Positions 1 to 5,784 of a stretch of DNA of 7,608 bases are shown piece by piece. Where the stretch lies: contig NZ_JABBOU010000108.1 in the NCBI RefSeq assembly GCF_018853465.1, positions 1 through 7,608 of the forward strand, read 5' to 3'. The notes beneath the pieces were generated by a model. The model did not search any database and had not been told where the DNA came from. It worked only from the letters and a program-made list of their open reading frames with translations. Position numbers and translations under genes: made by a program. Each line of letters opens with the position of its first letter. Position 1 is the first letter of the stretch. The DNA is from Acidithiobacillus montserratensis. GTDB lineage: Bacteria; Pseudomonadota; Gammaproteobacteria; Acidithiobacillales; Acidithiobacillaceae.

Positions 1-454
1 CCTTAACTTCTGCCGAAGCGGCAGTCATTTCGCTTTTCATGACTTCTTTCTGGGTGCGGAACTGTTCAATATGATCCTGCAGTTTTTGTTCATAGTCCTG
101 CAGCTTTTGGGATTGCGCCGCTACCGCATCGTGGGCTTCCTTGAGGCTCGCGAGCTTCTGCAGTTCCGACTGCTTCTGAGTCAGTTCGGCCCGGGCCAGA
201 TCTTCGCGATTGGCGGCCAGCGCGGTTTTGGCATCGGCATCGGCTTTATCTGCCGCTTTTTGCGCCTGTGCCATCTGGCTTTCCAGAGAGACCTTTTCGG
301 TGACCACATCCGCTAAATGGCGTTTGGTTTCCTGCAGATTGCTGATCATTTTTTCATAGGAAAGATCCAGGGTTTCTGAAGGATCTTCAGCATTATTGAG
401 AAAATGATTGATCTTGCCCTGCAATATTTCCGAAGCATGCTTGAATAATGACAT
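1..454 (-). CDS. PspA/IM30 family envelope-stress protein, C-terminal part cut by window edge
   Basis: The first 151 codons of a minus-strand gene that continues past base 1. The protein opens MSLFKHASEILQGKINHFL, followed by NAEDPSETLD and LSYEKM (residues 21-36). This is the typical PspA/IM30 start: a short amphipathic helix, then the 'ED-P-x-x-x-L-x-x-x-Y-x-x-M' stretch. The rest is an Ala/Gln/Lys/Glu-rich coiled coil, including NREDLARAEL (82-91), which matches the conserved 'REDLAR' region of the family. PspA proteins are peripheral inner-membrane proteins that oligomerise through these coiled coils and support damaged membranes (family knowledge). The start is well supported: AAGGAGT at 461-467 lies 6 nt before the ATG. 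It is the last visible gene of a minus-strand operon, 30 nt after the 274-aa YbjQ-like gene. No pspB, pspC or pspF is visible. Vipp1 versus PspA subtype cannot be decided without the C-terminus. Confidence 0.88.
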   Translation of the reverse strand, partial: MSLFKHASEILQGKINHFLNNAEDPSETLDLSYEKMISNLQETKRHLADVVTEKVSLESQMAQAQKAADKADADAKTALAANREDLARAELTQKQSELQKLASLKEAHDAVAAQSQKLQDYEQKLQDHIEQFRTQKEVMKSEMTAASAEVK

Positions 455-484
455 GAATACACTCCTTGCGATGACTATCGCGCT

Positions 485-1309
485 TTAATCGTTGACTGGG
501 ATGACCAGTTGCGGACTCAGACCGTCCACCAGAGCATCGGCATTTTCCATGGCCTTCACTGCCGTACCGACGGCAAAAAATTCGATGATATGGGGTTTCC
601 AGTTATGGCTGCCTTCATGCAGTTGCACGCCGGTAATGCCGTCCGCCTGGGCTTCCTGGGCCTCATGCTGCATCCGTTCCATGGCCAGTTCGCGGGCGTC
701 ATACATGGCTTGGGTGAATTGCTCCATTTCCGTATTGCGGCCGATGTTGCCCATGGATTTCAGCAGCCCCTGATGCGCGACATGATACACACAGGAGCCC
801 ATGACCATTTCCATGGGTCGATACCCCGCCTGCAAGAGCATCCAGAAGTCCTGGCCACTGAGATCGCTGGTAAAAGGCTTACCACCGACCCCCTTGAAAC
901 CCGAGGCGCCACTGCGATGGGCAATAGCCGTACCAATGGCCATGAATTCGAGAATATCCTGATCCCATTCCATGCGCTTCACTTCGAGACGCACCCCGAC
1001 GATTCCATCGGCTTGCAACAAGATAGATTCCTGTTCCATGCGGCTAATGGCCAGTTCCCGGGCCTGATACATCGCCTGGGAGAGCACATCCATTTCCATG
1101 TTCTGATTCCAGTTTCCATACTGGATACCCATGTGATAAATGCAGGAGCCGACTACCAGTCCCAAAGGCTCAAAGTTGGCCTTGCGCACCATCACAAATT
1201 CATTGACGGACAAATCTGAAGTAAATATACCTTCATGACTTCCCTGGGAACGCAACCCTTTGAGACGTTCTACGGCATGAGGAGCAAGATGTTCTGCACT
1301 ATCGGTCAT
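485..1309 (-). CDS. Tandem YbjQ-like (putative heavy-metal-binding fold) protein, 274 aa
   Basis: A soluble 274-aa protein with no signal peptide or membrane segment. It consists of two repeats of one domain, residues about 29-129 and 146-251. Both begin FTSDLS, carry G-S-C-[IV]-Y-H (54-59 and 171-176), continue through QAMY-x-ARELA (78-87 and 200-209) and ADGI-x-GV (100-106 and 222-228), and end in [IV]GTA[IV]. The second half of each unit resembles E. coli YbjQ and relatives (PF01906: 'ARE-A...ALGADAVVGI...GTAV'). The name 'heavy-metal-binding' is a family label, and no specific metal or reaction is established. The ATG overlaps the stop of the 325-aa gene (ATGA, 1306-1309), which suggests translational coupling. 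AAGGA at 1316-1320 lies 6 nt before the start. It lies 30 nt upstream of the pspA-like gene, so a role in the same stress response is inferred. Function is otherwise unknown. Confidence 0.85.
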   Translation of the reverse strand: MTDSAEHLAPHAVERLKGLRSQGSHEGIFTSDLSVNEFVMVRKANFEPLGLVVGSCIYHMGIQYGNWNQNMEMDVLSQAMYQARELAISRMEQESILLQADGIVGVRLEVKRMEWDQDILEFMAIGTAIAHRSGASGFKGVGGKPFTSDLSGQDFWMLLQAGYRPMEMVMGSCVYHVAHQGLLKSMGNIGRNTEMEQFTQAMYDARELAMERMQHEAQEAQADGITGVQLHEGSHNWKPHIIEFFAVGTAVKAMENADALVDGLSPQLVIPVND

Positions 1310-2283
1310 ATCAAATCCTTTTTTAAGTGAGCAGCACGGGTCAGGGGATGATCCGCCAGCGACACCATGGCCAGCAGTTCATGTTGCGGCGGGTTTTTGG
1401 GTAAATAGCTGATGGCGGTACCAATACTGATGTGGCGGCAGAGAAAACGTTCGGGGTTGTCCTGATCAGCGGGCACCTTGAACATCTGGGTATAACTGGT
1501 GTGGCCGAGGACGCCGGCGGCCATCTTGCGGCCATCCTCGCGCAGATCATAGAGTGCCCGGCGCCGGACATTTTCCTGAAAAGTGGAAAGATCGGTGATT
1601 TCCATATTCCAGTAGCGCGCCGCAAAAGGCGCCTGCTGGGCAGCCTGATCGGCAACGGTTCCCATCCACGGCATATACCAGTCAAAATTAGCGCCGATGG
1701 CAATGCCCACGGGAACCACGCCATCTTCCAGCAAGCGCACAAATTCCAGAGCCGATACGGTAGCCACCACAGGCACTGCCGCCGGAGGAATACCCGCCAG
1801 ACGAATAGCCGTGCCGGTTACCCCGTAATCCATATCATCCCCTTCGCCGTGCCGCACTTTCATGCGCACATCGACAATGGCATTGGCACCCAGGGCAATG
1901 GCTTCCAGACGCATGCGCTCAACGGCTGTATGCCAGCCATCGTAGTGCCCCTGGGTCCAGGAATAACCAAAGTGGTACCAGCAATTACCGGTCACCATGC
2001 CAATAGGCTGAACGCCATGACTACGTTGCAAGAGCAACTCGGCAGCTTTGGCCGTACTGATCCAGGGTAGATGTCCCTGACTGGTCTGAAATAGGCGGTT
2101 TTGCACAAAATTGGGGAGACGATGCTGCTGCAGGGCCTGTTCCCACTCGGAATAGCGCTGCATTTCTTCGGGGGTTTGCGAGCGAACCCCCTGACTCACA
2201 TTGTGTCCCAGATTTTCGGCGGCACGCTGGGCGTCCTGGGTGACTTCTTCAATGCCGTGTTTGATCTTGTCCCAAATGGACAT
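1306..2283 (-). CDS. Diverged two-unit YbjQ-like protein with amphipathic N-terminus, 325 aa
   Basis: The N-terminal 70 residues are charged and predicted helical. They open [14 protein letters not shown], with hydrophobic residues spaced 3-4 apart, which would suit an amphipathic membrane-touching helix. Two units of the same fold as in the next gene follow. Unit 1 (about 73-160) has G-N-C-W-Y-H (99-104), [12 protein letters not shown] (130-141) and VTGTAI (155-160). Unit 2 (about 175-291) aligns at [20 protein letters not shown] and SIGTAI (286-291), but the Cys/His motif is replaced by GANFDWY (197-203) and an insertion of about 30 residues follows it. The C-terminus has a 34-residue tail. 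The start is firm: AAGGAGG at 2288-2294 lies 4 nt before the ATG. It starts 15 nt after the stop of the 126-aa gene and overlaps the next gene by 4 nt. No enzyme motif is recognisable. A partnership with the 274-aa protein is inferred from overlap and shared fold. Confidence 0.8.
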   Translation of the reverse strand: MSIWDKIKHGIEEVTQDAQRAAENLGHNVSQGVRSQTPEEMQRYSEWEQALQQHRLPNFVQNRLFQTSQGHLPWISTAKAAELLLQRSHGVQPIGMVTGNCWYHFGYSWTQGHYDGWHTAVERMRLEAIALGANAIVDVRMKVRHGEGDDMDYGVTGTAIRLAGIPPAAVPVVATVSALEFVRLLEDGVVPVGIAIGANFDWYMPWMGTVADQAAQQAPFAARYWNMEITDLSTFQENVRRRALYDLREDGRKMAAGVLGHTSYTQMFKVPADQDNPERFLCRHISIGTAISYLPKNPPQHELLAMVSLADHPLTRAAHLKKDLI

Positions 2284-2298
2284 AGCGCCTCCTTGGGC

Positions 2299-2679
2299 TT
2301 AGCCCATGAGAAAATCGTGCAATGTATTGCTAGCGCCCTGCATTTCACCGGATAAATCGGCGAGATCCTTCACCAGACTTTCCAACCAGGCGGCAAGGGG
2401 TAAATCCTCGTGCTTGAGGACCACGCCACGCACCGTCTTAGCCCGTACTGTGGAAACATGTGCACCTTCCTGGGTCAGCAGATAATCATTGTTATCCGTA
2501 TGAATGGTGATCATGTGAACATGACTGGTCTTGGCAAAAAAACCATCTTTTTTGCGTTCGACTTCGACCATGCCGGGCATATCCCCTTCCAGTCGAGCCG
2601 CCAATCCTTCAATAAAAGCCTTCATGTCGCTTTGCGCGCGCCTGATCCAGGCGGTACTTTGGTCAAAATCTGTGCTCAT
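2299..2679 (-). CDS. Uncharacterised 126-aa operon-leading protein
   Basis: I cannot name a family for this protein with confidence. It appears to be a three-part soluble protein: an N-terminal helix (about 5-31, rich in Ala/Arg/Lys), a central beta-rich part (about 36-90, with VEVERKKDG, HVHMITIHTDNNDYLLT and VRGVVLKHEDL), and a C-terminal amphipathic helix (about 94-124, LAAWLESLVKDLADLS). There is no signal peptide, no membrane segment and no cysteine. The ATG at 2679 is preferred over the GTG at 2706, which would add nine residues, because GGGAGG (2686-2691) lies 6 nt before the ATG while the GTG has no good site. It is the first gene of the minus-strand cassette with the two YbjQ-like genes and pspA. 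From memory, unverified, similar small proteins occur beside YbjQ-like genes in actinobacteria. It may act as an adaptor or regulator of the cassette, but nothing in the sequence proves that. Confidence 0.75.
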   Translation of the reverse strand: MSTDFDQSTAWIRRAQSDMKAFIEGLAARLEGDMPGMVEVERKKDGFFAKTSHVHMITIHTDNNDYLLTQEGAHVSTVRAKTVRGVVLKHEDLPLAAWLESLVKDLADLSGEMQGASNTLHDFLMG

Positions 2680-2787
2680 GGAGGGCCTCCCACCCTTTTT
2701 TGCCACATCGCCTTCCCGTAATACCTTCCCATAAAGGCAAAGGCTTTATTTCAGACCGCCAGCTTTGACTATAGTTCGCTTTTTTCT
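2680..2787. other. Intergenic spacer between ABC transporter and stress cassette
   Basis: A 108-nt gap between two minus-strand genes. It holds the ribosome binding site of the 126-aa gene, and a weak AT-rich inverted repeat (ATAAAG 2731-2736, CTTTAT 2744-2749, 7-nt loop) with no T-run after it on the minus strand. I see no convincing sigma-70 or sigma-54 promoter. The gap is long enough for an independent promoter, so whether the transporter and the cassette are one transcript is open. Confidence 0.45.
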
Positions 2788-4665
2788 TCAGGCGCGTTTT
2801 TTGGAGGTTACAGCTAATTCTGAAGATTGTTCGTGCAGTCGCTGTAATTCCGCAAATTGGCGATAGGTAGGACAGCTAACCAGCAAATCTTCATGGCTAC
2901 CGAGGCCAATGAGACGCCCCTGATCCAGTACTGCAATACGGGAGGCATGGACGATGGTCGCCAGACGATGGGCAGCCACCAGTGTGGTCCGCTGGGCAGT
3001 CAGGTTGGCCAGCGCCTCCTGAATCAGTCGTTCGTTTTCGGCATCCAGTGCACTGGTCGCCTCATCCAGAATCAACACCCGGGGATTACGCAAAATGGCA
3101 CGGGCGATGGCAATGCGCTGGCGTTGTCCACCTGACAAGGTCACGCCTTTTTCGCCCACATGTGTTTGCAGTCTGGCTTCCAGTCGATCAGAAAATTCGT
3201 CCACCCGGGCGGCATGTACCGCCGCCTGTAATGCGGCCTCGTCGGCATCGGGTCGGGCCATCATAATATTTTCGGCAATGCTCATGGAGAAAATGACCGG
3301 ATGCTGGGGGACCACCGCCAATTGCTGACGCAAGCTGCGCAGGGGCATGGCATCGATGGCGGTGCCATCCAGCAAAATTCGGCCTTCACTGGGTTGATAA
3401 TGGCGCATGAGCAAAGAAAACACAGTACTTTTACCCGCCCCGGAAGCGCCCACAAAAGCGACGGTTTCGCCGGGCTCCACATCCAGGGAAATATCCGTAA
3501 TAGCGGGCACATCCGGCCGCGACGGATAACGAAAAGCGACATGTTCCAAAGTCAAACGTGCGGGATAACGCAGCGAAAATGCAGGTGTTGCGGGAAAATC
3601 CCCCGCCCCGTCTGGCGCGACAAACTCAGGTTTCAGGGCAGCGGGGTTCCGGATATCGGGCAGTGCTGCGCCGCCATGCTCCACTGGTTCATCCAGCAGG
3701 GCCAGCAGACGTTCTGTCGCTCCGGCCAAACGCGACATACTGCCCCATAATTCCCCCAGAGAAGCCAGAGAAGTCGCCGCCATCAGGGCATACAGCAAAA
3801 ATGCAGCAAGCACGCCCATTCCTACCTGCTTTTCCAGCACCGCCAGCCCACCCAGGTAAAGCATGGCACTCAGGGCGAGAAATACCAGACTGCCCGTTAA
3901 AAAGGTGGACCAGGACTGCACTTTTACCCGCGCCCAGACTTGTCCCAGCAAGAGGCGAATATCCTGGCGATAGCGGGTTTCAGTCTGGGGTTCGAGGGTC
4001 AGGGCCTGGATGACCCGAATGCCGTTGATGGATTCCTCCGTATGGGCACTGAGATCGGCCAGATAATCCTGTTCCTTGCGGCTGTAACCGCGTTGCAAAC
4101 GCCCGGAGCGCAGATTCACAAACACCAGCAACGGCAAGGCGATCAGCCCCGGAATCAATAACTGAGGCATGGTTACCAGCATCATGACCAGAGCGCCAAT
4201 CAGAGTGATCCCGCTTTGCAGACTCCGCCCCAGCACTCCCGTCAAACCAAATCGCAAAATGGTGACATCGCTGCTCAGTCGCGAAATCACTTCACCGGTC
4301 CGGAAAGTTTCGTAAAAAATCGCGGGAAGATGCAAGGCATGGCTGAATACCGCCGTCCGCAAATCCGCCACTACCCCCTGCCCCAGCCAGGTGGCCAGAC
4401 CATCACGCAGGCCGCGCATGGCAACGGTAAACATGCCCAACAACAACAGAGCAATACTGATCCAGAGCAGCGCCTGGTAACTATGAAAGCCTTTGTCCAG
4501 AATGAAACGTGCACCCTGGGGCAACACTAAAGAAGCCGCCGCGCTGAAGAGCATGGCCAGCAAATATGCGGATAGCAGCAGCAGACGCGAACGCAGAAAG
4601 GGCTTGAGCTTCCACAATACCCAGAGATTTTTATTGACCGGACGCTGCCAGGGATTTTGAGCCAC
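2788..4665 (-). CDS. MsbA/ABCB-like ABC exporter half-transporter (fused permease and ATPase), 625 aa
   Basis: An inner-membrane exporter that would act as a homodimer, using ATP to flip or expel a lipid, peptide or drug-like substrate. The membrane domain (about 20-315) has six hydrophobic stretches, beginning with LLLLSAYLLAMLFSAAASLV (28-47). The ATPase domain (about 370-610) is complete: A-loop Tyr380 in FRYPSRP, Walker A GASGAGKST (406-414), Q-loop Gln454, signature LSGGQ (510-514), Walker B VLILDE with catalytic Glu535, D-loop SALD, and switch His566. It therefore looks active. The linker between domains (about 326-370) is longer than in typical MsbA. The start is GTG. An in-frame TGA at 4669-4671 excludes longer forms, and AAGG at 4672-4675 lies 6 nt upstream. 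It resembles the proteobacterial MsbA-related group rather than being certainly MsbA itself, and no lpxK lies next to it. The substrate cannot be read from sequence. Confidence 0.9.
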   Translation of the reverse strand: MAQNPWQRPVNKNLWVLWKLKPFLRSRLLLLSAYLLAMLFSAAASLVLPQGARFILDKGFHSYQALLWISIALLLLGMFTVAMRGLRDGLATWLGQGVVADLRTAVFSHALHLPAIFYETFRTGEVISRLSSDVTILRFGLTGVLGRSLQSGITLIGALVMMLVTMPQLLIPGLIALPLLVFVNLRSGRLQRGYSRKEQDYLADLSAHTEESINGIRVIQALTLEPQTETRYRQDIRLLLGQVWARVKVQSWSTFLTGSLVFLALSAMLYLGGLAVLEKQVGMGVLAAFLLYALMAATSLASLGELWGSMSRLAGATERLLALLDEPVEHGGAALPDIRNPAALKPEFVAPDGAGDFPATPAFSLRYPARLTLEHVAFRYPSRPDVPAITDISLDVEPGETVAFVGASGAGKSTVFSLLMRHYQPSEGRILLDGTAIDAMPLRSLRQQLAVVPQHPVIFSMSIAENIMMARPDADEAALQAAVHAARVDEFSDRLEARLQTHVGEKGVTLSGGQRQRIAIARAILRNPRVLILDEATSALDAENERLIQEALANLTAQRTTLVAAHRLATIVHASRIAVLDQGRLIGLGSHEDLLVSCPTYRQFAELQRLHEQSSELAVTSKKRA

Positions 4666-4818
4666 TTGTCACCTTGTCGGTAAATTTCAGGGATGCCGCA
4701 GTATACGCCTGATGGCAGATTTTAGCTCGCGGATAGAGGGTCTGCAGCAGGTCTTGATTGACCGGCAAGCGTCTCCCGCCGCAAAATGCATCGAGTTTAC
4801 TCTTGCTCTGGAAAATCC
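4666..4818. promoter_or_regulatory. Divergent intergenic region with candidate promoters
   Basis: A 153-nt region between the minus-strand ABC transporter and the plus-strand mutarotase. On the plus strand, TTGACC (4758-4763), an 18-nt spacer and CAAAAT (4782-4787) form a moderate sigma-70 candidate that would start transcription near 4794, upstream of the preferred ATG at 4819. On the minus strand, TATACT (complement of 4700-4705) could be a -10 for the transporter, but no good -35 sits at the right distance. Both are sequence matches only. Confidence 0.35.
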
Positions 4819-5721
4819 ATGCAATCACTTGATGCGCTGAATCGTTATGCCATTCCCGAACACCTTTTTTTTCGCTTTGGTCCCGGTGGACAAATTTTTG
4901 CGGATATTCGCAATCGTAGCGCCAGCGCCAGTGTGTTCCTGCAAGGCGCCCATCTCACCGCCTTTCAACCACGTTCCCAGTACGACCCCCTGATCTGGCT
5001 TTCGGAAAAATCCCGTTTTGCCGTCGGCAAGTCCATTCGCGGCGGGGTTCCCGTCTGTTGGCCCTGGTTTGGTTCGCATCCCGATAATCCGCAATTTCCC
5101 GCCCATGGTTTTGCCCGCACCCATTTGTGGACCGTCAGCGACAGCTCCAGCAGTGCTGACAGCACCCGCATCATCCTGACTCTGGAACCCACCGAAGAAA
5201 CCCGGACGCAGTGGCCCCATGCAACCCCGGTGAGTCTGGAGATCGTGGTTTCCGAAACCCTGGAAATGCATTTGACAACCCACAATGGCGGTAACGAATG
5301 CATTTCTCTCAGTGAAGCCTTGCATACTTATTTTCAGATAGGGGACATTCAGTCGGTTTATCTGGAAGGACTGGATGGCTGTGAGTATCTCGACAAAACC
5401 ATCGGTTTCACCCGCCAACTTCAGGAAGGCAATATTACTTTTACCGGCGAAACCGACCGGATATACGTCAACACCCCAAGTGATTGCGTCATTCATGACC
5501 CGCGCATGCATCGCCGTATTCGCATCAGCAAGAAACAGGCAGATTCTACGGTAGTGTGGACGCCATGGGCCGACAAAGCTACCGCCATGGGCGACTACAC
5601 CCCGGAGGGATGGCGACAGATGCTCTGTGTGGAATCGGCCAATGCGGCCGAGAATACGCTGCAGCTGCAACCAGGCCAAACCCATACCCTGAGCGTACGT
5701 TACAGCGCTGAACCTCTCTGA
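4819..5721 (+). CDS. D-hexose-6-phosphate mutarotase (YeaD family aldose-1-epimerase fold)
   Basis: A cytosolic enzyme of the galactose-mutarotase fold. Its family interconverts the alpha and beta anomers of hexose 6-phosphates such as glucose 6-phosphate. Numbered from the preferred start (300 aa), it shows the family signature GGVPVCWPWFG (75-85), HGFAR with probable catalytic His96, the EALHTYFQIGDI block with His169, TGETDRIY (209-216), and CVESANA with probable catalytic base Glu272. The length fits YeaD proteins (about 290-300 aa). An in-frame ATG at 4786 would add eleven residues (MHRVYSCSGKS) outside the family pattern. It has no Shine-Dalgarno site and would precede the predicted transcription start, whereas GGAAA lies 7 nt before 4819. 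The gene ends in tandem stops TGA TAA. It appears to be a single-gene unit, divergent from the transporter and convergent with the copper ATPase, so the neighbours say little about its role. Confidence 0.9.
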   Translation: MQSLDALNRYAIPEHLFFRFGPGGQIFADIRNRSASASVFLQGAHLTAFQPRSQYDPLIWLSEKSRFAVGKSIRGGVPVCWPWFGSHPDNPQFPAHGFARTHLWTVSDSSSSADSTRIILTLEPTEETRTQWPHATPVSLEIVVSETLEMHLTTHNGGNECISLSEALHTYFQIGDIQSVYLEGLDGCEYLDKTIGFTRQLQEGNITFTGETDRIYVNTPSDCVIHDPRMHRRIRISKKQADSTVVWTPWADKATAMGDYTPEGWRQMLCVESANAAENTLQLQPGQTHTLSVRYSAEPL

Positions 5722-5728
5722 TAAAGCT

Positions 5729-5767
5729 CTTTTGCGCGAGGCCCGTGAACGGAACGCCTCGCAAAAG
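5729..5767. repeat. Imperfect inverted repeat (hairpin) between convergent genes
   Basis: The left arm CTTTTGC (5729-5735) plus GAGGC (5738-5742) pairs with GCCTC (5756-5760) plus GCAAAAG (5761-5767). A 2-nt GC bulge sits in the left arm. An inner CCG-TGAA-CGG mini-stem (5743-5752) lies at the tip, flanked on its right side by unpaired AAC. The hairpin starts 7 nt after the mutarotase stop and ends 17 nt before the ATPase stop. Its position suggests 3'-end formation or protection for both transcripts. The T-run is on the 5' side and the A-run on the 3' side on either strand, so it is not a classical intrinsic terminator unless the transcript ends inside the stem. Confidence 0.5.
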
Positions 5768-5784
5768 TTCTGGAAGCTACCCGT

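Noticed and set aside
509..1219. Long plus-strand open frame (236 aa) opposite the 274-aa YbjQ-like gene
   Set aside because: The minus-strand product has clear internal repeats and family motifs. The plus-strand frame has no recognisable domain and no Shine-Dalgarno site, and looks like an antisense shadow of GC-rich coding sequence.
2731..2749. AT-rich inverted repeat as a terminator for the ABC transporter
   Set aside because: The stem is only 6 bp and AT-rich, and there is no T-run following it on the minus strand, so it is unlikely to stop transcription.
2719..2765. Possible sigma-54 (-24/-12) promoter before the cassette, expected if it were controlled like enterobacterial psp
   Set aside because: On the minus strand the nearest GG...GC pair has 11 nt between the dinucleotides instead of the required 10, and the flanking bases do not fit TGGCAC/TTGC. 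No pspF gene is visible either.
4631..4828. Minus-strand 65-aa open frame across the divergent intergenic region
   Set aside because: It overlaps the start of the ABC transporter in another frame and the start of the mutarotase on the other strand. It has no family resemblance and would occupy both likely promoters.
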